DNA of 64,000 bases from Lottia gigantea. Its lineage: Eukaryota > Mollusca > Gastropoda > Lottiidae. The translations under genes and the position numbers were made by a program. The notes under the pieces were generated by a model. The model was not told the origin of the DNA. It saw nothing but the letters and a program-made list of their open reading frames with translations, and made no database searches. Positions within the stretch are counted from its first letter, which is position 1, and each line of letters opens with the position of its first letter. Of the stretch, positions 1 to 12,800 are shown piece after piece. The stretch covers positions 664,283 to 728,282 of the forward strand of contig NW_008706746.1 in NCBI RefSeq assembly GCF_000327385.1, written 5' to 3'.

Positions 1-92
1 AGTAATTGTTATCCATATAATCATATCCATTTCAGAAAAGTTTCTTCGCTTTACGAAGAGAGCCAGAATAAAATCTAACTCCTTTCCCCTAC

Positions 93-3000
93 CTTTATTT
101 TTTCTGTCATATTTTCATTCTGTTTTTCTAGTTCATCAGTTTTACATCGTAATGTTGTTTCTAGTTTCATCTTGTCTGTACGTAAATCCAGTATTTCACT
201 CTGTAATTCCTGAAATATATGGAATAAAAAGTCTAAAACTTTAGGAAGAATAAAGAAAAAGACAGAAAAAACAATATTTTTACCAGATAACAACTTAGAT
301 TTTAAAGGATCATGTCCCCCACTTGTTATCAGTCTAAAATTATTATCAAGTTTTTGCCAGGTACCAGCTTGTAGATAGGATCCTTGAGAATTGAAGTTAG
401 TTTCATAGAAAAATCACTTTCAACATGGTTTGGTAGATAGGGTTCTTCAGACTTAAGTTATTTTTTATCGTCAATGTAAGAAAACATATAAGTAATAAAA
501 TAATACAATACCTTTAACAGCTGATCTGAAGAATCATTGGCTTCTTTATCTAAACATTTAGTTATTGTCTGATGGAGATCCTAAAACAATATAATATACA
601 CAAATTAAACACAGCAGTTTCTTTACCATTCTAGCACCTAGCTCAGCATTTAAGGTAATCTTATTGTACTAATGAAATGAAATGAAGTTTTATGTCCTAC
701 TGCTCTGTTTCTAATTGGACTAATGAAATGAAATGAAGTTTTATGTCCTACTTCTCTGTTTCTAATTGGACTAAGGAAATGAAATGAAGTTTTATGTCCT
801 ACTGTTCTGTTTCTTATTGGACTAATGAAAAAAAATGGTGTTTTACATTCTACTGTTCTGTTCCTTATTGCACTAATGAAATGAAATGAAGTTTAATGTC
901 CTACTGATCTGTTTCTTATTGGACTGATGAAATGAAATGAAGTTTTATGTCCTACTGCTCTGTTTCTAATTGGACTAATGAAATGAAATGAAGTTTTCTG
1001 TCCTACTTCTCTGTTTCTAATTGGACTAATGAAATGAAATTTTATGTCCTACCCTTCTGATTCTAATGAATACAGCATATTTTTCTTTAGCTATATCACG
1101 TTACCTTAATGAGTTGTTTCTGGTCATTAACTTCCTGTTGATAAAGATGAACATGTTGCATCATTTCATTTTTCTTTTTTAAATTCGCTGCCTCACGTTT
1201 CTTACATTTTGTCATCTCATCCATAAATGTCTAAATGAAAGAAAAATTTTAATAATTTAAAGCCCAAATGTTAACCCATAGAATAACAGGTATGTATCAC
1301 ATGCTCTACAAAAGACTGACTGGGATCTCTCTGTTGGGAAACAAAATGGCATGTGTGTTTTGACTTGTGAAGCCATCTAAAAAATCTTATGGTGTTATAA
1401 TTCAACAATTTTCAAATTTAAAAGAATTGTCAATGTTACTTAACCAACCATTCTACTAAGAATGAGCTACAAGCTACATCTTATTTATTGAATTTATTAA
1501 TCAAAATATTTTCAAATTCTTTACCTGTAAAGATTTTTTAAGATCAGACTCTCGATTTCTCCAAGCCTGGGCTTCAATAATCATCTTCTTCATCAAATTC
1601 TCCATCTCTTTTATTTTAGCTGCCGTTTTACTGTCGTTTAATAAAGATCGTCTACCTCCTGATTGGACAGTTATTAATAACTCCTGAAAATACACCATTA
1701 ATTAAGATTTAAAAAAAACCCAACAAATTCAACTACTTAATATTTTGTAAAAAGGCCACCTGTTTCTCAAAATATTTTGATACAAATAAAAATAAGTGCG
1801 ATTTTGAAATGACACATACCAAACTTGAATATGTTTTTATGTTAGTAAAGTCTTTGAAAGGCACCAGGCAGACTAGAATAATCAATCTACTTACCAAGCG
1901 TTTAATGTCTCTAAATTCATGAGAATGAGATGCCAAATTAACTTTAGCTTCAGTTGGATTTTGGAGGGAAAGATCTAATATTTGGTTTAATTCTGCCAGA
2001 TCTTTGGCATGTTTTTCTTCCTGTTGTTCATATGCTTCCACTAGATCTTCTAAATCCTGTAATTATAATACAGAACACTTAATTTACTTAAAGTCTGAAA
2101 AAAAGCTCGCATGCTTTTTTGCTCTGAATTGGGCTAATGAAGATGGGCAATGAAGATGAACTAATGAAGATGGGCTAATGAAGATGGGCAATGCTATGCA
2201 AAGTGTAATAAGAAAAATTTCATCCAGGACAAAGATATTAGCCTATTCAATTTCCAACGGTTGAGGACTGTTTATGCCCACAGACTTAAGTATACAGCTA
2301 TCTGGTTTATGAAACTTAATTAGAAGTCAATCTTATTGATTGATTGAACAGGTGACAGGAACACTAACATCATGTTTCTACGTTCAATTTCTGAGAAACT
2401 AGTTCCCTTGCCAGTTTCAATGGGAAGTCATGATTCCAAGGGTGAAGGAAGAGAGGTATAACTAGTCTGACAGCAGGCTGTATGACATACCTGTACCCTA
2501 GATTGTAATGCATCTATTTGTTGCTGTTTTTCGTCTATTTGTTGAGACCACGCCTCCTCCCGACTTTCTATCAACTGTAAATCACGCTTTTGGTCATCTC
2601 GACTCTTTCTTCGTTCCTAAAAATAAATGAATGTTTTTACATTCAAACTACTCATGAATTGAGACAATATTTCACTTTTTACAGTGGCAAAATGTTTGTG
2701 CTTTCAAGAGTCAGGCCCCTCCATATCCTATCTAGACCTCCCTACCCCTCAAGCCCCACTACCTCTGATACAAACCTTATTTAGTTTCATCTGTAATTTA
2801 TTAACTTGTGTTTGAGATTGTTGAAGATTGTCATTATGGTTTGTTATCTCTCGATCTTTCTGTCCTAGCTGTTTTAACAAATTATTCTGTTCTGTTTCCA
2901 AATGAACAATGATGTCTTGGAGCTCTTCATTCTGAACACTGGGAGGTAAAAAAGTATTTAAATTTTAGTTTTATTATATTAATAACAAATTTTTGTTATT

Positions 3001-6000
3001 GTAAGTGTTAATCCCAGGCATAGAAGACATACCATTTATAAAGATTTAACCAATTAAAGTCTGGTGCAGTGATGGGCATTGACACCATGTCAACTTTCAG
3101 AAGCACTGGTCGTGGCAGCAGAATTTTTCATTCCTTGAGGAGGATTTGAAGTTCCAACCAACGACACCTCATCGTTTAACATACAACAATCAAACAGGCT
3201 ACTGACTGAGCTATTTCACACAGTCTGTATAAATTAGTAATCATTACCTACTTTAATAAATCCAGTTCCATATTTCTGGCATCCGAACTCAGATCTTTTA
3301 TCTGATGGTAGAGTTGTTGAGCCTGGTATTCCAGTTTATCTCTGGCACTGGATTCCTGAGTCAACTCTTCACTTAATGTCTATAAAATACAATAGATCCT
3401 GTGATAATGCCACTTCAATCTTTAATATACACAGCACACATGTAGCACACTGGGCCTAGATTTATTGTCCTTTTTAAACAACAAGACCTTAGTTTGCTGT
3501 CCCAAACTACCAACAAATGTACTAACAGAGCTGACAGCAGTATCAAAAACATTATATTAAAGTAACTTACTGTAGTTTTTTCAATATAAGTATCTAGATC
3601 TCGAACTAACAAATCTTTCTCAGTCTCAAGTTTACTATAACTCATGTCTTTCTCTTTCAATAATAGATTCAAACGATCAACCTCTGACTGCAGATTACAT
3701 TCTGATTTCTCTAATTTATGACATTTCTCTTTTACAGACTGTAACTCAGCAATTCTTACTGTCATAGTCACTTCCACGTTAGATTTATCTCCCCCTGAAA
3801 ATAGAGTACACCAGTTATTTTAATTACTGTGATACAGTTTGGGGTTCACTTGATTGGTGAGTTCTGCACGTTATTGATTCATAGAATCAACCAGACGTTC
3901 AATAATGAAAAAAGCTGTAACAGAGTTCAGGAAGCGTTCCACATGGGCCAAGCAGACAGAATTCAAAATGGTGGAGAAAGAAATAGATGGAAAAATGTTG
4001 ATGGTAACATAATTTGGTTCTGTATCATTTGAACAGACAGACTATTTAAGAACTCTCCTGACCGTGCCACCCATGTCTTCATGAAATAACCAGTGATATG
4101 TCTATTTTGATAATTATTTTTGATATATAATCAAAATAAAGTTAAAACATACCTTTAGATATAAATTCAGTTGATACACCAGCTAGACTGTTACCACTTG
4201 CTAACATAGACCGAGATTTTTTACCACATTTACAACAACTACAATAAATATCATAAACTCTTTTTACCAGCCAAAATTTTACAGGAATGTTTGTCAATAA
4301 ATCAAGATACACTAACTGTCAAAATCAAAGAGCAAGATAGGTAAAGATTCCAATAGCTTTTCTCCATCATAAACAGAGAACACAATTAATTAAACGAAAT
4401 GGGTCCTATAGCTTTCTAGGATTATTCAAAAGGATACAATCAATAAGATACACATGAAATATAGAAATGGAAATGAATGACAAATCAAAGTGTTTACGGA
4501 CAGAGTAAGAGCTTTCTTGATGAAACCTCTGGCAATGTTACTTACTTTCTAGAAGATTTCACTGCAACAGCCTTTTCAGATTTCTCTTTTTCTTCATTGC
4601 TTCGTATGTAAGTAAACCCAATAAATGGCAAATCTTTCCCAGAAAACTCTCGTTGTGATTTAAATTCTTCCAGATTTGGTGGTTGGCGTATTTTTTCCAC
4701 TTCGTCAAAATTTGACGTGTCGTCCAAACTAGAGATGGTTGGAATAAATGGTGGATCAACTGAAAGTATTAATCAAATTTGTCAAAATAAACTAAGTTTA
4801 GACTCAGATTTTTGAAGAATGTTTTGCTATCACTGAAACCATAGACGTGTGACTGAAAATTGGAATGGTGTAAATTCTAGATAATCAAATGGAATGGAGA
4901 TATACATCCTATTTTTCTAATAAAACATATGAAGACTGGATAAACACATCTTAAAAATCAAGTCTACTCACCATTTCTAATTTGATCAAAATCTAAATCA
5001 TGAAAAAACTGATGATGTTTTATTCCTTTCCAACTTAATCTGGCAGTTCTTGATGTTAGTAATTGTTTTATTAACGACTGAGCTGCTTCACTCACATTAT
5101 TTTCTGCATTGAAGTTAAGGTTACTCTGAAAAAAAAAATTTACAAATCGCAATCCATAAGTCCATATTTGGAGTGATTTGACAATTAATATTGAGGTTAA
5201 AAGCCAGACCACAAGATTAGCTAACAAAGATCTCTAAACAACTATGCCTCCCATACCTCTTCAGTTGAAGAAGCAGTCCTTTTATATAGAAGTTTATTTG
5301 TTCTGAATTTTAGATTCCTGTCTTACACAGTTTGCCTACAAGAGCTTTTTCGGTACCTCCCCCTTTTCTGGAATCAACTCTTGCAAAAATTGGGTGATAC
5401 TTCAATGTCAGTCTAAAAAGTTGAAAAATTAAAACCTTTTCAGGGGCAGGAAATGTCAATCTTACTTTGGGTGCTAGAAATGACTCTTGATGTAAAATAA
5501 AAAGTTATAAAATAAACTTACGGAATAATTCATGATGTTGCTATAGGTAGTTACCATGGAGCCATGTTCATCAGTGAACGGAGTTTTACCACATAACATC
5601 TCATAGGCACAGATTCCTAGTGACCACCAATCAACCTCCACACCATACGCTCTCGAACCACGGGCTAGATTCATTGAAGTTAGTAATTCAGGAGCCACAT
5701 AGTCTGGTGTACCCACTGGCATCCTAGAACATACCTGAAAATAACAGGGAATCTTATTTGAGCTGAATTAAATTTTAACCCTGCAGCCTTCAAAACAAAT
5801 ATACAAATTTGTTATCAACCCAGAGACTATTCCCAAGAGCAAATATAAAAAAAATGGCTGCCAAAAAAAAACCAGGATAATCTTATAACCTTATGTTTAG
5901 AAGCCAATGAAAATAATAATATGAAAGAAGATTCAATTGAAAACTTACCAATTGGTCTACAGACATTTTAGCTGCGGAACCGAAATCTGCCAATTTGATG

Positions 6001-8070
6001 TGTCCTGATTGGTCTATCAATATATTCTCTGGTTTAATATCCCTAGGAGAAAAAAATAGATTTTGTCAATAATGGAACTCTCTGCATGCTGAACAGATCA
6101 AACTTCACACAATTTTTTCATCAAAGCTAAATCCACATTTCTTCTGTAATGTTAAGTAATGTAGAATATACAGGTGAAGACTTTTTCTCAGAAATTTGAG
6201 CACATTATTTGAACTATCATTATTGATTATTAAATTATCATTTATTATGAACAATGAATATCTTAACTCTCAATCTAGATTATACTTGTTATTCCTGAAC
6301 TGTCTGCAATCAAATGACCTTATCAAAGTGACGTAAAAGGTGACGAATTGTTGAGGGTCCAATTTAAAAAGTGCCAACTTGTCTTGTAACTTATAACAAT
6401 TTAATAGATGACAAAGATCAATTAACACAAGCTGTACTAACCTGTGAACATAGCCCATGTCATGTAATGTATTAATAGCTATAGACATCTCAGCTAAATA
6501 AAACTGAGCCATTTTCTCTTCCAAAACATCATCATGTCTACAAATAACAGATACAAAGATAGACATGTTATTCTATAAGTAACTCTGACAGGTTCATGAC
6601 TCCATTTCTCACACAAATCTTGCAAAAATAATTTGTTTTATGGCATGGAATTTTACAAGGAAATCACAACAGATTAAAAATGTTTGCAGTAAGAGGTGTT
6701 TTAGAAAGAGGGTCCATTTATTTCTATTTGAATCAATCTTTTTTTTCCACCTTGCCTTTGCTCTAGACCAAAAATAATATATTTTAATTTAACATATCAA
6801 AAAATGTAACTGTCTGGGATCCCTGAGCTGTTCAGTTATGTGGAAATAGTCCTAACTCACCTGGAAAGAAGTGAGAGTAAATCTCCTCCAGCATGAAAAT
6901 CCATCACCAGATATAGATGGCTGGAATCTTGGAAAGCGTAATGTAACTTGGTAATCCACGCGCTTGACGCTTGAGCCATGATATCTCGTTCTTCTTCATA
7001 AAATGATATCTAAAAGTAAAAATATTATATTTTCAGTTTGTTTTTCTCCAGGAAACAACAATGAAATGGAATTGAGCTGAAACATCCTACTTTTGTTGTC
7101 CAGATAAGATAAATGCAAGTCAGTCACATTATGCAGTGGACAATAAGAGAAATTATGCCAGGAAAGCAGCCTTTAACTTTCAAAATGCTACGATCTTAAG
7201 AGCATTTATAGTCTGTTACATACAAGGCCTCAATTCATTGTCCCATCCAAATGGCTTGACACTTTTCTGAATTCACAACTAAGCTAATAAAATATGAGTC
7301 ATAAGAATATGAATTAATGAAGTTTATACTTACATCAGGTTGTGACAGCAAATCAGCTTTCCGTAAAACTTTCATAGCAAAAACCATCCCAGTAGATTTC
7401 TCAGTTACAACTTGTACTTCACCAAAATGTCCACGTCCCACAACATTTTTTACTTCAAAATCTCCTGAATTGACTCTTAATTCTTTTACTTTACTTATTG
7501 TGTTTTTATCTGAAATATCAAATCAAATGTTTATTATATTCATTCACAATAAAATATGCATGAAAATGTTGATTTTATCTAATCACTATTGTCTGATCTA
7601 CTGATAACATGTTTGTATTTACTTCTGTATGAATTTATAGAATTCATAGAAGTTCTAGAAGATAATAGAAAGAAACAACTAGTTATTACAAAGATAACAA
7701 CTGAGGTTCTCTATATTCCCTTCTACTAGCTTGGTCCTTGGTCAAACCTCTTGTCATTGTCTTTCCTAACGCTACTACAGAACCAGAGCATATTGAAGTC
7801 TCAACAAAGGATGCTGAACTCAAAATCTCAGATATTTTACTAAAAACCATGTTAGATATGGTACTCACATTTTTTAATAAAACAGGAGACATTAGCATTT
7901 CTATATAAATAATCGTGACCACATTCATCATACAAAGAAAGAAAGCCGTCCAGTAACCCCTCCTGATTCAATAAGAACTCTGATGTATCTTTATAGTCAG
8001 CATGTTTCGACAGAGTCTCTTTCAATTTACCAATCCTGTCATGAACACCTTCTGTTTCACCCTCTTCCAT
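93..8070 (-). CDS. CIT: Citron Rho-interacting kinase, N-terminal part (18 coding exons, continues off the left edge)
   Basis: AGC-family Ser/Thr kinase of the ROCK/MRCK group that organises the contractile ring and midbody in cytokinesis. Exons read on the minus strand: 8070-7869, 7509-7334, 7009-6861, 6537-6442, 6042-5949, 5734-5522, 5125-4972, 4759-4546, 4238-4153, 3794-3571, 3379-3252, 2938-2776, 2616-2491, 2056-1895, 1683-1525, 1230-1105, 580-512, 209-93. All phases agree and give 886 codons. The kinase has a glycine loop GRGHFGEV (residues 92-99), Lys114 in FAMKV, HRD at 207-209, DFG at 227-229 and GTPDYVAPE at 247-255, so it should be active. The C-terminal extension carries DDTSNFDE (about 374-381) and a hydrophobic motif LPFIGFTY (405-412), both diagnostic for citron. 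Coiled coil starts near residue 460. ATG 8070 is the first ATG after an in-frame TAG. The Rho-binding, C1, PH and CNH regions would lie outside the window. Confidence 0.95.
663..1060. repeat. About 51-bp tandem repeat in a citron intron
   Basis: About eight imperfect copies of a unit containing TGAAATGAAGTTTTATGTCC followed by CTACTGCTCTG and TTTCTAATTGG lie in the intron between the exons at 1105 and 580. Single related copies occur near 13585 and 31600, so the unit derives from a dispersed repeat. Confidence 0.85.
2135..2192. repeat. Short imperfect tandem repeat in a citron intron
   Basis: Several copies of AATGAAGATGGGC-like units of about 18 bp occur back to back. Confidence 0.6.
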
Positions 8071-9204
8071 TTTCAACTTCTAATACCTGTACTGAAATTT
8101 TAAATTAAAAAATCAAAATTTTCTCAATTAAAGGACACCATTTTGGCAGATCTGTGACTGTTTTGACTATCAAAATTTGTTACCATTTCTAGTAGGCCTA
8201 GACAGCCATTGCAGACTTGAGGCAGTTGAGGGCATCGGATTGTCCCAAAATATTGTCATATCAGTTTTAACACTTTGCATCAAAGAAAAAATCCTCACTA
8301 TAGAAATGGATGGATCACGTAAGGCTCCAATTTCACTTTAACAAGCCAATCATTCACTGCAAGTGAAAGAATGAATTATGAAAAGGCCGAGGATTATGAA
8401 AATTGACATTCATGATTGTCAATATTGATTGTCATTGTTTCACAAAGGTGCCTCGGTAATCGGTGCAAAAAACACATCCATTGAGGATCAATATGAAAAC
8501 TAACAAAATGTTCTGATTCCCAACCTCTTTATCTGCAACCTCTCCAATTTTCTCCAAATCTTTTTAAATAAAAATGCATCAAATCATAAACATTTGTCCA
8601 TTATTTACATTTTTCCTTTGAAAAGGCCGCGGAATGAGGACAAATCTTGTTTTCAATTCCAACCAATCAGCGACGTCGTTTTAAACATACTTATACTCGG
8701 CTGCAGTAAAATTTTTAAGTGAGTTATCTTTTCTTGAAAGGATTCAGACCACAACTAATTTATGTCCACTTATATAACTGTTGAGAAACATAAATTCGGA
8801 AATATTAGAACGTTTTGTGCTAAATAGGTTTTTTTTTTTATCTCAATTGAACACTACTAAAATAAGAAATTCCGTACATAAAATTCCTCAAATCATTTTC
8901 TTTTGGAATATTTTACCGTTCTTTAAACCACACACCGCCTGCTAACGCTTTGTATCATAGTTTCATCTTTACAGAAAATATCGAGGGGTTTCTATTTCGA
9001 AAAATTGAGATGGTTTGCAAGATGTTTCACGTTTCTTCATTTATGATAAGTGCTGTACAGGGTGTCGCTAGTAAGCCAGCGTATGCCCACGGTGTGACAG
9101 GCTCTAGCTCGACTCTCACTCCCAGAGTCAGCATATAGCTAATATCGTATATAAATATTTCGTATATCTAGTTTCTTCACTTCGATGGACATATTTCATG
9201 CAGA

Positions 9205-9640
9205 CGTTCCAATAACAAAGTTTTAATTTCTACACTGTAATATTTCTATAATAAAGTCTTAATTCATATAACACAGTTTAATTTCTTTAAAGAGTAATAA
9301 TTTCTACAACAAAGTTTCAATTTCTATTACACAATTTTAATTGCTACAAAAAAAAGTATGACAGTTTTTCAAGAAAAGACGACACGACTTTTTAACTTTC
9401 AAACGCAGATAATTCTGGACTTGAAAGCTCAAATTTCGGCGTGAATACTATTAGTGATTTGCTTAGCCAAAAAATTTCCATTTCTGAGCCAAAGGAAGGC
9501 TACGAAAGGTTAACAAAAAATGGCGCTTAAAGTTTTACAACAAAGTTTTAATTTCTATAACAAAGTTTTAATTTTCACATCAAAGTTTTAATTTCTACAA
9601 CAAAGTTTTAATTTCTACAACAATCTATCAATGTTGGGCG
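9205..9640. repeat. 19-20-bp tandem repeat upstream of P3H, interrupted by an interspersed element
   Basis: Repeated units of the form CAAAGTTTTAATTTCTACAA run from about 9205 to 9350 and again from about 9535 to 9640. The part between is a truncated copy of the TIR element family, which seems to have landed inside the array. Confidence 0.75.
9358..9534 (+). mobile_element. TIR element family, copy E (5'-truncated)
   Basis: The segment matches the second half of the family: CAAGAAAAGACGAC, then AACTTTCAAACGCAGATAAT, GCTCAAATTTCGGCGTG and the terminal AATGGCGC followed by TTAAAG. Confidence 0.7.
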
Positions 9641-9702
9641 TACAATGTAACAAGGTAGCAGACGACAAACAATGCAACACAATGTATTACTTCCCTTCTT
9701 CA

Positions 9703-9757
9703 TGACGTCGGCAGCAGAAGTTTACAGATGGCAGTACGCGATGGCCGATATATATAG
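9703..9757 (+). promoter_or_regulatory. Putative core promoter of the P3H gene
   Basis: A TGACGTC (CRE-like) site lies at 9703-9709 and a TATA-like GATATATATAG stretch at 9747-9757, about 60 bases before the ATG at 9815. This spacing would give a very short 5' UTR starting near 9780. Seen only as sequence motifs; transcription start is not known. Confidence 0.4.
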
Positions 9758-9814
9758 TTTCTCACAAAGTTGTTTGTACACTTAGTCTAAAAAGTTTGTG
9801 AAAAGTTTTTTAAA

Positions 9815-12800
9815 ATGAAAGTTTGGGGATATCTGATGTGCATAGTAGCCGGTTTATTTAAAATATCGGAATGCAAGAGCCAGAAAAACGCCGAGTTCAC
9901 TTATGATCGACTTTATTCTGAAGGAGTTTCGGCGTATGACGACGCTCAATGGTACCAATGTTCCTTATTTTTCCAAGATGCCATCAAAGACTATAATTTT
10001 TACAAGAAGTCGGTGGTGGACTGTCGATTGAATTGTAAACACCATGGAATTGAAAAAAGGAATGACACAAACTTCTCAGAGTTGATGCAATCTATAATGT
10101 TGAGATCAGAATGCATCAGGAAATGCAAACAGAAGACTTTGGGTAAAGACAGAGCTTTTGGAAGATCAAATGAATTTATTGAAAACGATTTCCAAATGAG
10201 GAAACCTTATGAATATTTACAATACTGTTATTTTAAAGTAAGTATTTTAATGTCTTCATTTTAGTACCAATTGACTTATATGAATTATTACGCGGAGGGA
10301 CAGAGAAGAAGCCACAGAATTGTCTAGTGGACTCTCCCCATCCCCACCCCACCTTTTTTTACCAAGGCCATTGCTGAGTGCAAAGCTTTTCACACAAATT
10401 TGGCCACTACTGATAGGCACACTGACATCTATTTTTGACAACTTTAAATTATGATCAGATAAAGTTAGAAAAATATTATTGGAGTTAGTCACTTCTGGTG
10501 TGATAACTTGCATTCTAAGTATAACATTGATTACAATATAGTACTTTAATTTTTACTTTGAATATATAATGGCTTAGAGATTTCATTAAAATGGTCCAAT
10601 AAAAGGGTCAAAAGTCTAAATGACATCAATAAAAAGTCATAATGTTCAAAAATAATATATTATAGAAAATTTAATTTATTTTATTGATGTTTAAAGGTAG
10701 ATATGTTACAAGCCATAATATCTTGTTTGAATATCACAATATAACTATCACAATATCACAAAGTGCTACATTGTTCATTTACTTGTTCTGTATATCATTT
10801 TATTACTATCACAAAATACTATACTGTTCATTAACTTGTTTCAATATCACCTATCAATATCACCAATCAGATATCAACTAGTTGTAAAAGATTCATTGAA
10901 GTCTTTTTACAAAGTTAGGAGCAAAGGTCTCATTAAAAAAACTATTATGATAAAATATATATAAGCTTTTTTGAATGGGTTACTCTATTCAGACATTTTT
11001 TTTATCAAAATGGAAAAAAATTAATTAATATTAATTGATAGATAGTTGTTTATAACTGTTTAATCTTTAGTTTTAATCTTTGAATTGTTGTGATGACATG
11101 TGTTATTGGCTATTATCTTCTTTTGCATACAAAATAGTATTGTTCCTTGTATTAGTTGATAAAAGTGAAAACAAAATTAAACAGGAACAACAGCAGTGAT
11201 GGCATCAGCCTCTCGAGACTGGAGTACAAAAAGACAGACTGACTTAATGAGGGACAACTGTCGAGATTGAATTCAAAATGCGATAACTCTGTGGAGGCGT
11301 CTATGTGGCAGTGGATACTTTTCCCATGAGAATTTTTGAAAAAATTGAATTAACTTGGTGCATTTTGACACATATTTTAGGGTTAAAATGTAAAAAAAAG
11401 CATATTTTTAAATTCCTTAAAAATAAAGTGGGCTACAGTTTCAGATGCAAACCATTTTTCTTAGGGAAACCCCCCTGTACCCCCCAGTCGCTGTCATTGA
11501 ACAAACAGTGAACTAGCATTGTTGATCAGGTGTTGCAGGAAAATGGTTATGATTGACATTAAAACTGTTGTTAAGAATATAAGAATATTGATCATAGCAA
11601 CCTGGATTCTGTAAGTTATTAACACAATAATATACCATAGTTTAAAATCCATAAACCAAATTATACAACAATGTTCATTTTCCACTCAATTCTCAGCTTA
11701 AGCTTAGTCTAGTTTATATTGATCACAAAAATCTGTACTTTAACTGTTTCAATGACAAATGACCATTATTTACTATGATTTTAGAAAATTACTTTACACT
11801 ATCTACGTTGGCTTATATGTGATATTCAAAACTAACCCTAGTGTTATTTTCCAGAAAATCTGTACTTTAACCTTTTCAATAACAAATGACCATTATTAAC
11901 TATGATTTTCGAAAATTACTTTACATCATCTAGGTTGGCTTACATAATCCTCAAAACAATTTCTGTATGTATCAATATAAATTGTGTACACCCTTAATTC
12001 AGTTAATATTCACAGCTTTTTATTAAATTTTTATTCTATCTTTTATCTATTTCAATAACATATTTGACAATTAATTAAAGCAATTAAAACTCATGTTCGT
12101 GAAAAAAAGGTTAAAAAAATGCCATATAATTTTTTAACTGGCAAAAAATTTACAAGCTTCAGTGAATAGTTTGATGCTATCGAACCAAATGAGTGGTTTA
12201 AAAAAAAAATGTAGACAAAAGGGCGTAGAACATACTTTTTGAGTTGACCTTGGTTTCCTGTTTGAAGGTAAAAAATGGTGGTATCCAGATGGCTATCATT
12301 ATTCTATTAGAAACAGACTGTTACTAATGTTAGGTACAATCAGGAGTGCTGATTTGGCTGTATTTACCAGTCACGTCTGTCTCTCGATTGTTGATTTGAT
12401 TTTATACACCAGTCATGTTTGACTAGAGCTCTAGACTTTTGATTTGACTGTATATACCAGTCATGTTTGACTAGAGCTCTAGACTTTTGATTTGGTTATA
12501 TTTACCAGTCATGTTTGACTAGACTAGAGCTCTAGACTTTTGATTGTCTGTATTTACCAGTCCTGTCTGACTAGAGCTCTACACTGTTGATTTGTCTGTA
12601 TTTACCAGTCAAGTCTTACTAAGGCTCTAGACTGTTAATTTGTCTGTCAAGTCTTACTAAGGCTCTAGACTGTTAATTTGTCTGTCAAGTCTTACTAAGG
12701 CTCTAGACTGTTAATTTGTCTGTATTTACCAGTCAAGTCTTACTAAGGCTCTAGACTGTTTATTTGACTGTATTTTCCAGCCATTTATTCAATCATTTAT

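Larger units (their letters stand above)
8071..9814. other. Divergent intergenic region between CIT and P3H
   Basis: The two genes start 1.7 kb apart on opposite strands. On the citron side a splice acceptor (TTTCAG on the minus strand near 8093) lies just upstream of the start codon, so a 5' UTR intron is likely. A CCAATCAGCG box and a CGACGTCG motif occur at about 8664-8677 and could belong to the citron promoter. The rest is AT-rich, with a tandem repeat and one truncated interspersed element described separately. No further coding sequence was recognised. Confidence 0.6.
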
